Assembly (NCBI GenBank): GCA_030432775.1
Contig: JAUILO010000005.1
Coordinates: forward strand, 1-28,499
DNA from: Alphaproteobacteria bacterium
Lineage (GTDB): Bacteria; Pseudomonadota; Alphaproteobacteria; Micavibrionales; Micavibrionaceae
DNA: 28,499 bases
Direction of reading: 5' to 3'
The position numbers and the translations under genes are program-made. Below the pieces are notes generated by a model. The model had not been told where the DNA came from. It saw only the letters and a list, made by a program, of their open reading frames with translations, and made no database searches. The stretch's first letter is position 1, and each line of letters opens with the position of its first letter. Positions 8,809 to 17,782 of this stretch are shown here, piece after piece.

Positions 8809-10944
8809 CTATTTGGGTTTGTGTTGCGGTGCGTCCGGTGCCGTGCTGTGATTGACATGGTGAGCAACGCCCTCGCGCTCGAATAACGCGCTTGGATCCG
8901 GATCACGTCCCATAAATTTATGGAATAATTCATCCGGTGGTACGGTGCTGCCACTTGAATACATCACTTTTAATGCATCTGCCGTTGCTTCGTCATATAA
9001 ACCATTTTTCTGGAATGCTGTAAATCCGTCAGCATCGATGACCTCAGCCCATTTATAGCTATAGTAACCTGCATCATAGCCATCATCGGCACTGCCGAAA
9101 ATATGGTTGAAGGCTGCGGTTTTTGCATCCTGAGCAGGACCGAAGAAAGATGTTGATTTATTGACTTGATTTTCAAAGTCGACAATATCACCGATATCTG
9201 CGCTTGGTGTTGTGTGCATGATCATATCAAGAAGTGCATAACGGGTTTGTCCCAGCCCTGCTGTTCCGCCATGGAACTGGCTGGCGGCTTTGTTCTTTTC
9301 AATAAGCTCTTCAGAGATCGGCTCGCCGGTTTCGTGATGTACGGCAAAGCTTTTCAGTACTTCTTGTTCGGCAGCCCATTGTTCTTGAATTTGTGAAGGG
9401 AATTCAACAAAGTCCCATTTCACATTGAAACCGTTTAGGCGCGGGAAGCGACCTTGACCAAGCAGGGCATGCAGGGCATGGCCAAATTCGTGGAACGCTG
9501 TTGTCACCTGATCAAATGTCAAAAGCGTCGGGAAGTCATCCGTTGGCTCTGGATAATTACAACAATTTGTTACAATCGGCACCTGGTTTACGCCTTCGTA
9601 ATCGCCCCGGTCACGGAAAGTGCTGGCCCATGCGCCTGCTTTCTTGCCTTCGCGCTGGTAGTAATCAGTATAAAATACGCCGATAAGCTCGCCTTTATCA
9701 TTATCAAAGACTTCATAGGCATTCATATCATCGCTGCTGCGTTCATATTTGTCATTGGCTTCAACGAAAGACAGATTAAATAGTTTCTCTGCGTGTTTGA
9801 ATAGGCCATCAACGACTTTGCCCAGCTCGAAATATTGTTGTAGCTCTTGCGGATCAAGGTCAAATTGCTCTTGCTCAAGCTTGGCCGAGTAATAGCTCCA
9901 GTCCCATGCTTCGAGCTGTGAAATCTCGCCTGTCGCCAGTGCGTAATCTTCGAGTTCGTCAAATTCTTCTTGTGCGGCGGCATGATAAACCGCTCTGTTT
10001 TTCTCAAGGAAATCCAGAACAGTGTCTGCGGAACCTGCCATGCGGCGTGATGTAACAAAATCGCCATGATGTTGATATCCCAGTAACTGCGCTTTTTGTT
10101 CACGGATCTCAAGAATTTCTTTGATCAATGGTTTGTTATCATTTGGTGGATTGTTACCAATAGCGGCAAACGCTTTGTGAATAGTTTCTCTTAAATCGCG
10201 GTTATCAGCATAGCGTATGACCTGAAAACATGTCGGGTTTAGTTTGACCATCCATTTGCCTTCATGTCCGGCTTTTTTTGCTGCTTGTGCCAAAGAGGAG
10301 ATCACGATAGGCGGTACACCTTTAAGTTCGTTGATATCATCAATAAGAAGTTCATATGAATCCTGATCTTTTTGTACGTTCTTGCGGTACTGACTTGTAA
10401 GAACGGCAAGACGCTGGCTTAGCTCGGAGAATTCTTCTTGTAGTTCCGGTTCTAGGTCTGCGCCTTTGGCAGCGAAATCTGTGTAAGTTTCCTCAAGAAG
10501 CGTTTTTTGTTCAACGCTCAGGCGTGAGCGATCTGCATGTTCGTAAACTTCTTTCACGCGACTGAATAAATCCTGATTGAAAAAGATATTATTTTTATGC
10601 GGTATGACTTTTTCGGAGACGACTTCTTCTTCGATACGGCTTTTTTCGTCGTTGCTATACATAAGCATCAAATTCTCAAAAACCAGTTCCATACGTCTAA
10701 GGTCTTGGCTTGCAAATTCCAAAGCTTCGATTGTGTTTTCAAATGTAGGAGCATCCGGATTGCTTGTAATCGCATCAATGTTCTTTTTTGATTGTTCCAG
10801 CGCCCAATCAAAAGCAGGCTCAAGATGTTCATCTTTGATTTGTTGCAGTGCCGGCGCGCCGTTTGGCAGCGCTGGTGGGTTCACCAATGGATTTTGCGCA
10901 AGATTAAATTCTGTGGCCGCATTCGCAGCTTTGTCTTCAGACAT
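8809..10944 (-). CDS. dcp: M3 family peptidyl-dipeptidase (Dcp/oligopeptidase A-like)
   Basis: The 711-residue protein has the M3 zinc motif HEFGH at 485-489 and the third ligand E514 within WDFVEFPSQ (510-518), followed by the mainly helical C-terminal part ending with Phe-Met-Gly-Arg-Asp-Pro (about 683-688). Length and motif spacing fit Dcp and oligopeptidase A, which cleave short peptides in the cytoplasm; no signal peptide is present. The WDFVE-x-PSQ form favours Dcp over OpdA, though not decisively. GGGAGG lies 8 nt before the ATG at 10944. The tail after about residue 690 is polar and rich in His and Pro. Confidence 0.85.
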   Translation of the reverse strand: MSEDKAANAATEFNLAQNPLVNPPALPNGAPALQQIKDEHLEPAFDWALEQSKKNIDAITSNPDAPTFENTIEALEFASQDLRRMELVFENLMLMYSNDEKSRIEEEVVSEKVIPHKNNIFFNQDLFSRVKEVYEHADRSRLSVEQKTLLEETYTDFAAKGADLEPELQEEFSELSQRLAVLTSQYRKNVQKDQDSYELLIDDINELKGVPPIVISSLAQAAKKAGHEGKWMVKLNPTCFQVIRYADNRDLRETIHKAFAAIGNNPPNDNKPLIKEILEIREQKAQLLGYQHHGDFVTSRRMAGSADTVLDFLEKNRAVYHAAAQEEFDELEDYALATGEISQLEAWDWSYYSAKLEQEQFDLDPQELQQYFELGKVVDGLFKHAEKLFNLSFVEANDKYERSSDDMNAYEVFDNDKGELIGVFYTDYYQREGKKAGAWASTFRDRGDYEGVNQVPIVTNCCNYPEPTDDFPTLLTFDQVTTAFHEFGHALHALLGQGRFPRLNGFNVKWDFVEFPSQIQEQWAAEQEVLKSFAVHHETGEPISEELIEKNKAASQFHGGTAGLGQTRYALLDMIMHTTPSADIGDIVDFENQVNKSTSFFGPAQDAKTAAFNHIFGSADDGYDAGYYSYKWAEVIDADGFTAFQKNGLYDEATADALKVMYSSGSTVPPDELFHKFMGRDPDPSALFEREGVAHHVNHSTAPDAPQHKPK

Positions 10945-11040
10945 AACGGATACCTCCCGAAGGTCATATGTATAATTATTTTGTTATTATTATGTCCAAA
11001 CCTATAAGTGTTAAATTTTAAAGTCAAGTTTATTAGGGAA

Positions 11041-11061
11041 AACCATTTAAGTGAAATGGTT
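11041..11061. promoter_or_regulatory. Inverted repeat in a divergent intergenic region
   Basis: AACCATTT (11041-11048) and AAATGGTT (11054-11061) form a perfect 8-bp dyad with a 5-nt spacer, between the divergent M3 peptidase and racemase-like genes. It has no T tract and lies upstream of both genes, so an operator is more likely than a terminator. The rest of the 241-bp gap is AT-rich and shows no convincing promoter. Confidence 0.4.
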
Positions 11062-11185
11062 ATATGCGGTGCAAGATGGATAGCGACTTAAAAAGCGGCT
11101 CTGTTATGATACAATATATGTACGTTATATAGAGATAGAGTGAATTGACTTGTCTTGTCTATATGAAACGAGTACGGGGAATTGA

Positions 11186-11905
11186 ATGAGCGATATAAAG
11201 CCATTTGTGATTGTGGCCTTTGGCGCACTGAATCAAGGTAGTTATGATATGTTTTCATATTGGCTGTCTTATTATGGTGCTCAGTATGGTCTTGGTATCG
11301 ATTTGCGGAGCGCTGGCGCATATCCTAATGCGCAGGCCGAAACTGTGCCGGGAAGACCGCTGCGCGGGGACGCATTGAAAGACCCTGTTTTACAAGAAGA
11401 ATTATATAAGGCTGTTGCAGGCGATGCGCGCGCGCTGGGGACGGATGTGGACCTATATTGCATGCCTTGTCTGTCTATGGTGGGCTTTCAGGCTGGCGTA
11501 GAGAGAGCGCTGGGTAAATCAATTGTGTCTCTAGCGGATAGTCTGGCGCGGCATTATGCCGGAATTGAGAAGCTTGGCGTTATTCATATGCGCCCTGCGC
11601 ATGCGCGTATTGATGAGATATTCGGTGATAAGGCCGTGCGTCCGACAGATAAATTTGCGCAAAAGCTTTTGAGTGCGGAGGAAAACTTTAAACAAAGCGG
11701 TGATAGTCACGAGATTGAATCGCTTATGTACGAAATTACACAAGATTTTGCCAATGATGGCCTGACCCATGTTTTATATGCGCGCGCCGATGCGCCTTAC
11801 GCGCAAAATAACATTGTTACCAGCCATATTAATATCAAGGTTGAAAGTTATTTCGAGATTCTGGCGCAAAGTATCGCGCAAGATCTAGTGCGCAGCGCAG
11901 CATGA
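11186..11905 (+). CDS. Asp/Glu racemase superfamily-like protein
   Basis: The 239-residue protein resembles the Asp/Glu racemase fold. A Met-Pro-Cys segment (93-95) aligns with the usual first catalytic Cys (Pro-Cys-Asn-Thr), followed about 18 residues later by Ser-Ile-Val-Ser-Leu-Ala-Asp and then by Leu-Gly-Val-Ile at 130-133. The second catalytic Cys, expected in a Leu-Gly-Cys-Thr segment, is replaced: the equivalent stretch reads Leu-Tyr-Ala-Arg (197-200). A two-base racemase mechanism is therefore unlikely. The superfamily includes racemases, hydantoin racemases, decarboxylases and maleate cis-trans isomerase. It lies 122 bp upstream of hmgA on the same strand. GGGGA precedes the ATG. Family assignment is moderate; function is open. 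Confidence 0.5.
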   Translation: MSDIKPFVIVAFGALNQGSYDMFSYWLSYYGAQYGLGIDLRSAGAYPNAQAETVPGRPLRGDALKDPVLQEELYKAVAGDARALGTDVDLYCMPCLSMVGFQAGVERALGKSIVSLADSLARHYAGIEKLGVIHMRPAHARIDEIFGDKAVRPTDKFAQKLLSAEENFKQSGDSHEIESLMYEITQDFANDGLTHVLYARADAPYAQNNIVTSHINIKVESYFEILAQSIAQDLVRSAA

Positions 11906-11934
11906 GTTGATGATGAAACTCAGGCGTAAAAATG

Positions 11935-11940
11935 TATAAT
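11935..11940 (+). promoter_or_regulatory. Candidate -10 box for the tyrosine catabolic operon
   Basis: A perfect TATAAT lies 87 bp upstream of the hmgA start codon and after the stop of the racemase-like gene. The best -35 matches (TGATGA with an 18-nt spacer, or TTGATG with 22 nt) are imperfect, so an activator could be needed. Confidence 0.4.
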
Positions 11941-12027
11941 GAGCGCAAAATAATAAAAAAGTGATTCTTAGTCCGGAATGAAACAGGACATTTGATAACA
12001 GGCATTAAACCTTGAACAGGAGGCGTA

Positions 12028-13323
12028 ATGGCAGACCATTCAGCAAAATACCAAAGTGGTTTTGGCAATGAGTTCGCAACCGAAGCTTTGCCGGGCGCAC
12101 TTCCCCTTGGGCAGAATTCGCCGCAGAAGGTAAAATATAATTTATACGCCGAACAGCTTTCCGGCACGGCGTTTACAATGCCGATCAAGGAAAATAAGCG
12201 CACATGGCTATACCGTATGCAGCCTTCTGTTGTACATGAACCCTTTGAAGAGGCCGAACATGCGACTTTGCGTGGTACGCCGTTTGATGAAGCGTTAACG
12301 CCAAATCAATTGCGCTGGTCTCCTTTTGATATGCCCGAAGATGATAAGGATTTTATCGACGGGTTGGTTACAATTGGCGGCAATGGTGATTCTTTTGCAT
12401 GGAGCGGCTGCGCTATTCATGTGTATACCGCCAATAAAAATATGAAAGACCGATATTTTTATAATGCGGATGGCGAGATGTTGTTCGTGCCACAGCTTGG
12501 CAGTCTGGTTCTGCGAACCGAGATGGGCGTTATAGATATTAGGCCGGGTGAAATTGCTGTCATTCAGCGCGGCATTAAATTTGCTGTCGATTTGCCGGAC
12601 GGGCCGTCACGCGGATATGTTTGTGAAAATTACGGTTTACCGTTCACATTACCTGATCGCGGGCCTATTGGCGCGAATGGCATGGCAAACCAACGCGAGT
12701 TTTTAACGCCTGTTGCTGCCTATGAAGAAATTTCCGGAGACATTACCTTAACGGCCAAATTGGGCGGTAAGATATGGAATAGCAAGATGGATCATTCGCC
12801 GCTTGATGTTGTGGCATGGCACGGAAATTACGCGCCCTATAAATATGACCTTGATAAGTTTAATGCAATGAACACGGTTAGTTATGATCACCCGGATCCT
12901 TCGATTTTTACCGTGTTAACCTCGCCCAGCTACCCAACGGGCACAGCCAATATTGATTTCGTTATTTTCCCTCCGCGCTGGCTTGTGGGGGAAGATACAT
13001 TCCGTCCACCATATTTTCATCGTAATGTGATGAGCGAGTATATGGGCTTAATTCACGGTGTATATGATGGCAAAGAAGGTGGCGGTTTTGTTCCGGGCGG
13101 GGCGAGCCTGCATAATTGTATGGCGCCGCATGGGCCAGATGTGAAGACCTTTGAAAAAGGGTCCGAAGCATCGTCTGATCCGGTTTATTTAAGTGCGACT
13201 TTGGCCTTTATGTTTGAAAGCCGATATTACATTCGCCCGACGAAACTGGCGCTGGAAACCCAGGCATTGCAGAAGGATTATTACAAGAATTGGCAGGGGT
13301 TAAAGAAGAACTTCAAGTCGTAA
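12028..13323 (+). CDS. hmgA: Homogentisate 1,2-dioxygenase
   Basis: The 431-residue enzyme opens homogentisate to maleylacetoacetate with O2 and Fe(II). The N-terminal YQSGFGNEF (8-16) is diagnostic. Iron ligands are H331 and E337 in YFHRNVMSEYMG and H368 in PHGPD, equivalent to human H335, E341 and H371; the catalytic His is H288 in DHPDPSIFT. The length is normal. AGGAGG lies 5 nt before the ATG, a very strong site. It is the first gene of the cluster hmgA-hpd-fumarylacetoacetase-phhA, all on the plus strand with gaps of 102, 31 and 76 bp. Tyrosine pathway assignment is secure. Confidence 0.97.
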   Translation: MADHSAKYQSGFGNEFATEALPGALPLGQNSPQKVKYNLYAEQLSGTAFTMPIKENKRTWLYRMQPSVVHEPFEEAEHATLRGTPFDEALTPNQLRWSPFDMPEDDKDFIDGLVTIGGNGDSFAWSGCAIHVYTANKNMKDRYFYNADGEMLFVPQLGSLVLRTEMGVIDIRPGEIAVIQRGIKFAVDLPDGPSRGYVCENYGLPFTLPDRGPIGANGMANQREFLTPVAAYEEISGDITLTAKLGGKIWNSKMDHSPLDVVAWHGNYAPYKYDLDKFNAMNTVSYDHPDPSIFTVLTSPSYPTGTANIDFVIFPPRWLVGEDTFRPPYFHRNVMSEYMGLIHGVYDGKEGGGFVPGGASLHNCMAPHGPDVKTFEKGSEASSDPVYLSATLAFMFESRYYIRPTKLALETQALQKDYYKNWQGLKKNFKS

Positions 13324-13425
13324 GCACCGCTGTAATCAGGCCACAATAATAAATAAGAGTAACAAACAAAACGGACTTAAATAAAAACACAGTTGAGCAA
13401 AAATATAAGAACAGGAGAAATAAAC

Positions 13426-14493
13426 ATGGCTGATCTTTTTGAAAACCCACTTGGAACAGATGGATTTGAATTTGTCGAGTTTACAGGCGATAGCGCACAT
13501 TTACATACAGTATTTACCGAACTTGGCTTTGTACCGGTGGCCAAACATAAATACCGTAATGTGACATTATATCGTCAGGGGCAAATTAGCTTCATTTTGA
13601 ATGATCGCGAAAATGGTCAGGCACCTGAATTTACCCAAAGTCACGCGGTGGGTGCTAATGCGATGGCGTTTCGCGTGAAAAACGCACAAAAAGCCTATGA
13701 TCACGCGATTGCAAGCGGCGCGACACCGGCCAAAGATTATGGCGAGGTCACAGGGCTGCGTATTCCGGCGATTGAGGGTATTGGCGGATCACTTTTATAT
13801 TTTGTCGATATGTATGGTGATCGCGGCTCTATATATGATGTCGATTTTGAATATATTCAGGATGACCATTGGCCAAAAGGTGCTGGTCTTACCTATATTG
13901 ATCACCTGACACATAATGTTAATCGTGGGAACATGGATAAATGGGCTGGATTTTATGAAGATATCTTCAATTTCCGCGAAATCAGATATTTTGATATCGA
14001 GGGCAAGATCACAGGACTTAAAAGCCGTGCGATGACCAGCCCGTGTGGCCAGATTCGTATTCCGATCAATGAGTCTTCCGATGATAAATCACAGATCGAG
14101 GAGTTTTTAGATCGCTTTAATGGTGAAGGGATACAGCATATTGCGCTGGGCTCGGATGATATCTTATCAAGTGTCGAGATATTGAAAGAGAACGGTGTGC
14201 CGTTCCAGTCTACACCGGATACATATTATGAGCGGCTGGATGCCAGGTTGCCGGGGCATGGCGAAGATGTAGAACGTCTGCGTGAGTTACAGGTGCTTGT
14301 TGATGGTGCGCCAACCGAAGGGCAGGGCACGTTATTACAGATCTTTACGCAAGATGCCATGGGGCCCGTTTTCTTTGAATTTATTCAACGCAAAGGTAAT
14401 GAAGGTTTTGGTGAAGGAAATTTTCAGGCTTTATTTGAATCAATCGAGCAAGATCAGATACGCCGTGGTGTGTTAGAAGATACCGGATCATAA
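13426..14493 (+). CDS. hpd: 4-Hydroxyphenylpyruvate dioxygenase
   Basis: The 355-residue enzyme converts 4-hydroxyphenylpyruvate to homogentisate. It has two vicinal-oxygen-chelate domains. The Fe(II) ligands are H160 (IDHLTHNV), H238 (IQHIALGSDD) and E318 (FFEFIQRKG), matching the positions of the P. fluorescens enzyme (H161, H240, E322). The C-terminal helix after GFGEGNF, which gates the active site, is present. I place the start at the ATG at 13426, which has AGGAGA 7 nt upstream; an in-frame TTG at 13393 has no such site. It feeds directly into hmgA, the gene before it. Confidence 0.96.
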   Translation: MADLFENPLGTDGFEFVEFTGDSAHLHTVFTELGFVPVAKHKYRNVTLYRQGQISFILNDRENGQAPEFTQSHAVGANAMAFRVKNAQKAYDHAIASGATPAKDYGEVTGLRIPAIEGIGGSLLYFVDMYGDRGSIYDVDFEYIQDDHWPKGAGLTYIDHLTHNVNRGNMDKWAGFYEDIFNFREIRYFDIEGKITGLKSRAMTSPCGQIRIPINESSDDKSQIEEFLDRFNGEGIQHIALGSDDILSSVEILKENGVPFQSTPDTYYERLDARLPGHGEDVERLRELQVLVDGAPTEGQGTLLQIFTQDAMGPVFFEFIQRKGNEGFGEGNFQALFESIEQDQIRRGVLEDTGS

Positions 14494-14524
14494 ATAGTAA
14501 TAGCTACGCTGAGGGAGAAGATAA

Positions 14525-15550
14525 TTGAAGATCGCTTCATTAAAACATGGCCGCGATGGCCATTTGATTATTGTTGATAGCAAATTACAACAATATGCAT
14601 TGGCAACTGATATAGCGCCGAGCTTACAGGCGGCGCTGGATGATTGGGGGCATGTTGAGGCACAATTATTGCAGCGATCTGCGAGGGTTGAGGATGGCAG
14701 CTATGATGAATTGCTGCCGTTTGATCCGGCGCAATGTGCTTCTCCTTTGCCGCGTGCATATCAAATTGTTGATGGAAGCGCTTATCTTTATCATGTCGAG
14801 CTTGTGCGTAAAGCGCGCGGCGCAGAGATGCCGCCAGAGTTTTTGCACGATCCGTTAATGTATCAAGGTGTATCTGATACCATTTTAGGTCCGCGAGATC
14901 CTGTTCCGGTTGGCAGTGAAGCTTACGGGATAGATTTTGAAGCCGAAGTTGCCGTTATTACAACTGATGTACCGATGGGGGTGAACGAAGAAGATGCGGG
15001 TGCTTATATAGCGCTTGTGATGATTATGAATGATGTATCATTACGCGGTCTTATTCCGGCGGAGCTTGGCAAGGGGTTTGGGTTTTTGCAAAGCAAACCG
15101 CCAAGTGCGTTTTCACCGGTGGCAGTGACGCCGGAGGGGCTGGGGTCTTATTGGAATAATGGCGTGATGAATTTGCCTTTGGTGAGTGTTTTGAACGGGG
15201 TGGAGATCGGACATCCGAATGCAGGCGAAGATGTGCAGTTTAATTTCCCGCAACTGATCGCTCATGCCGCCAAAACCAGACCGCTTGGAGCTGGCACTAT
15301 TGTTGGTTCAGGAACAGTTTCAAACCGTGTACCGGATAGTGGTTCTAGCTGTATGGCGGAAATTCGCATGATTGAAAAAATAGATAGCGGAGAGTTCGTC
15401 ACGCCATTTTTAAAATATGGCGATACAATTAAAATCGATATGTGTGATGAACAAGGGCAAACAATATTTGGCTCCATTGAACAAACAATCACGCCATATG
15501 AATATCATCGCGAAATGGAGACTAAAAAGACCGGATCAAACGGCTTTTGA
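14525..15550 (+). CDS. fahA: Fumarylacetoacetate hydrolase (fumarylacetoacetase)
   Basis: The 341-residue protein has the segment SPLPRAYQ (73-80) and a downstream Val-Glu-Leu-Val-Arg-Lys stretch (91-96) typical of the short proteobacterial fumarylacetoacetase type. Likely metal ligands are E139 and E141 (DFEAEV) and D170 (MMND-like segment), with H90 as probable catalytic His by comparison with animal FAH. It would cleave fumarylacetoacetate to fumarate and acetoacetate, ending the pathway begun by hpd and hmgA. Translation starts at TTG (14525): GGGAG lies 9 nt upstream, and no in-frame ATG is found near it. It is 31 bp after hpd, so cotranscription is likely. Confidence 0.9.
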   Translation: MKIASLKHGRDGHLIIVDSKLQQYALATDIAPSLQAALDDWGHVEAQLLQRSARVEDGSYDELLPFDPAQCASPLPRAYQIVDGSAYLYHVELVRKARGAEMPPEFLHDPLMYQGVSDTILGPRDPVPVGSEAYGIDFEAEVAVITTDVPMGVNEEDAGAYIALVMIMNDVSLRGLIPAELGKGFGFLQSKPPSAFSPVAVTPEGLGSYWNNGVMNLPLVSVLNGVEIGHPNAGEDVQFNFPQLIAHAAKTRPLGAGTIVGSGTVSNRVPDSGSSCMAEIRMIEKIDSGEFVTPFLKYGDTIKIDMCDEQGQTIFGSIEQTITPYEYHREMETKKTGSNGF

Positions 15551-15626
15551 TAGCGAGATATCGCAAAATAAGAATGGCCAGAATAACAATAATAGAATGA
15601 ATAAATTCGTACAGGAGAGATGAACT

Positions 15627-16505
15627 ATGAGCGCAGGTCATGCTGTATTAAACGCGAAAACAGTTGATGAGTGTATCGTTGACCAGAACTGGGACCAATA
15701 TAGTCCGGAAGATCATGACACCTGGAATAAGTTATTTTCACGTCAGGTCAGCACATTAAAAGGCCGTGCTTGTGATGAGTATTTTGAGAGCCTGAGAGTA
15801 TTGGGGCTGACCGGTGAGACTATTCCGGATTTTGAAAAGATGAATAAAAGTCTGCGCGCTGCCACAGGATGGGAGGTCGTTCCGGTACAGGGGCTTATTC
15901 CTTCACGGCCATTTTTCTCGATGCTGGCCAATAAGCAATTTCCAGCCGGTAATTTCATCCGTAAACCGGAGGAGCTTGATTATCTGGAAGAGCCGGATAT
16001 TTTCCACGATGTGTTCGGGCATGTGCCGCTTTTGACTCATCCCGCTTATGCTGATTATATGCTGGCCTATGGCCGTGCGGGTCATGATGCGATGGAGAAT
16101 AAGGGGGTTAAATTTCTAGCGCGTCTGAATTGGTACACAATAGAATTTGGCCTGATTAACAGCGCGGATGGCCCCAAAATTTACGGCGCTGGTATAGTGT
16201 CTTCATATGGCGAAGCTAAATACGCGATTGATAATCCGTCATCCAATCATATTGGTTTTGATTTAGAGCGCGTTTTGCGCACGGGTTATTATATTGATGA
16301 TTTACAAGCCAGTTATTTCGTTGTCGATAGTTTTGAAAAGCTGTTTGAAGAATGTATTGAACGCCCTTTTGTTCCTTTATATGAAGAGCTTCGTGACAAG
16401 CCGCAATTATCGCCTTTTGTTTTGGAAGACGATGATAATGTTATTCGCAAGGGAAGCGGTGAATATTGGAAAGATTTTCCTGCGATAAAAACCAAATTAA
16501 AATAA
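15627..16505 (+). CDS. phhA: Phenylalanine 4-monooxygenase
   Basis: The 292-residue enzyme hydroxylates phenylalanine to tyrosine using tetrahydropterin and O2. The 2-His-1-carboxylate iron site is visible: H127 and H132 in DIFHDVFGH and E173 in YTIEFG. Residues 84-97 (VVPVQGLIPSRPFF) include the pterin-binding strand. Length is that of the monomeric bacterial form, with no regulatory ACT domain. AGGAGA lies 8 nt before the ATG. It is the last gene of the operon and is followed by a stem-loop at 16532-16548. No pterin-4a-carbinolamine dehydratase (phhB) gene is found beside it, although the two are often neighbours. Confidence 0.95.
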   Translation: MSAGHAVLNAKTVDECIVDQNWDQYSPEDHDTWNKLFSRQVSTLKGRACDEYFESLRVLGLTGETIPDFEKMNKSLRAATGWEVVPVQGLIPSRPFFSMLANKQFPAGNFIRKPEELDYLEEPDIFHDVFGHVPLLTHPAYADYMLAYGRAGHDAMENKGVKFLARLNWYTIEFGLINSADGPKIYGAGIVSSYGEAKYAIDNPSSNHIGFDLERVLRTGYYIDDLQASYFVVDSFEKLFEECIERPFVPLYEELRDKPQLSPFVLEDDDNVIRKGSGEYWKDFPAIKTKLK

Positions 16506-16531
16506 GACCTTATAATTTTTATTGTATTTAG

Positions 16532-16552
16532 CAGCGTTAAAAACGCTGTTTA
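16532..16552 (+). terminator. Probable terminator of the tyrosine catabolic operon
   Basis: CAGCGTT (16532-16538) and AACGCTG (16542-16548) form a 7-bp stem with a 3-nt loop, followed by TTT. The T tract is short, so termination may be partial. It lies between phhA and the patatin gene. Confidence 0.5.
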
Positions 16553-16631
16553 TGTTGCGCTGCGTATAGCTTTGGTATGATGCACAGTGCTATTGTCTTT
16601 TATAAATAAAAAATAAGAATAAAAGACAGGA

Positions 16632-17672
16632 ATGGTATTGGCCAAGAGTAAGGTATCTCACATATTTGGTGGCAAAAAATCCTATCGCTTAGGCGCTGCG
16701 CTTCAGGGCGGCGGTTCTTATGGCTCTTTTACCAAGGGCGTCTTAAAAGCACTTCTTGAAAATGATATTGAATTCAGCTCGTTATCCGGCACAAGTGCGG
16801 GAGCAGTGAATAGCGCACTTTTGGGTTATGGCTTGAATAGTGGCGGGCCAAAGCGCGCGATTGAGGTTTTGGATGAGTTTTGGAATGATATCAGAAACAA
16901 TGGACAAACAGCCAAACGTCTAATGGGCGTTTTCAACCCGCTTTCATTTGCTAAATCATCATATCCGAATTTATCGACTTCGTTTCAGATCATGGCATCT
17001 TTAGTACCAAAGGGATTTGTGCTGAATGCGTTAACCGATACGCTGAAAAAGCATATTAAAGACTGGAAGACATTACAGAACGGGCCGGTTAAGGTATTCG
17101 TTAATGCGACCCGCGTTGATCCGCAGACAGGAGAGAGATCAGAGGCTGTGTTCACAGGCGAAGAGCTGAATGCTGATACTGTATCTGCTTCTGGTGCTGT
17201 AGAAGAACTTGGTGCAAAGACAATTGACGGTGTTGATTATTTTGATGGCGCGTATTGGCGTAACCCACGTATTGAGGATCTTGAGAAAGAAGATATTACC
17301 GATTTGCTTGTGGTGACGATTCAGAAGAAGCCAAAAGACGGTATCAAGGCCGAACATCAAGATTCATTACGTGCAAAACATGATAAACCCGGTCATGAAA
17401 TTCTGGGTGAGGAAATACATTCTCATATCGAGCATATACGTGAGAATAGTCCTGATGTGAATTTGCATGTTATTAGTATGGATGTCGCCGATGAGTGGGA
17501 TGATAGCAGCCGTATGAATACGGACCCGCGATGGCTGGATGAATTGGAAGCAATGGGCTATGAAGCAGGTCAGAAATGGGTGGCCGAACATGCCGCCAAG
17601 CTTGGAAAAAGCTCAAGTTATACCGGTCCAGATGCTCCGGTCACACAGCCGCAACGCAAATTGCGCCGATAG
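16632..17672 (+). CDS. Patatin-like phospholipase
   Basis: The 346-residue protein has the patatin catalytic set: the oxyanion loop GGGSYGSF (26-33), the nucleophile elbow G53-T-S55-A-G57 and the dyad Asp D205 in Asp-Gly-Ala. These define a Ser-Asp lipid acyl hydrolase. No signal peptide is present, so a cytoplasmic or membrane-peripheral role is likely. Residues 240-300 are charged, and the C-terminus is basic (ending Lys-Leu-Arg-Arg). AGGA directly abuts the ATG at 16632, an unusually short distance; an in-frame TTG at 16638, with 6-nt spacing from AGGA, may be the real start. It is separated from phhA by a stem-loop and is probably its own unit. Confidence 0.88.
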   Translation: MVLAKSKVSHIFGGKKSYRLGAALQGGGSYGSFTKGVLKALLENDIEFSSLSGTSAGAVNSALLGYGLNSGGPKRAIEVLDEFWNDIRNNGQTAKRLMGVFNPLSFAKSSYPNLSTSFQIMASLVPKGFVLNALTDTLKKHIKDWKTLQNGPVKVFVNATRVDPQTGERSEAVFTGEELNADTVSASGAVEELGAKTIDGVDYFDGAYWRNPRIEDLEKEDITDLLVVTIQKKPKDGIKAEHQDSLRAKHDKPGHEILGEEIHSHIEHIRENSPDVNLHVISMDVADEWDDSSRMNTDPRWLDELEAMGYEAGQKWVAEHAAKLGKSSSYTGPDAPVTQPQRKLRR

Positions 17673-17698
17673 AGTTCTGTAATATGGAGTTCTGTAAT
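17672..17698. repeat. 12-bp direct repeat GAGTTCTGTAAT
   Basis: Two perfect copies at 17672-17683 and 17687-17698 (period 15 bp) begin at the last base of the patatin stop codon. The gap to the convergent tryptophanase gene is only 110 bp. No hairpin with a T tract is seen here. Confidence 0.5.
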
Positions 17699-17782
17699 GC
17701 GGATAGCCTTGCATGTAAGAGGCGCGCGATAAATCTTACCAATACATTTTACCTTACTCTGTTGGCGACAAGGCTTTTATCC

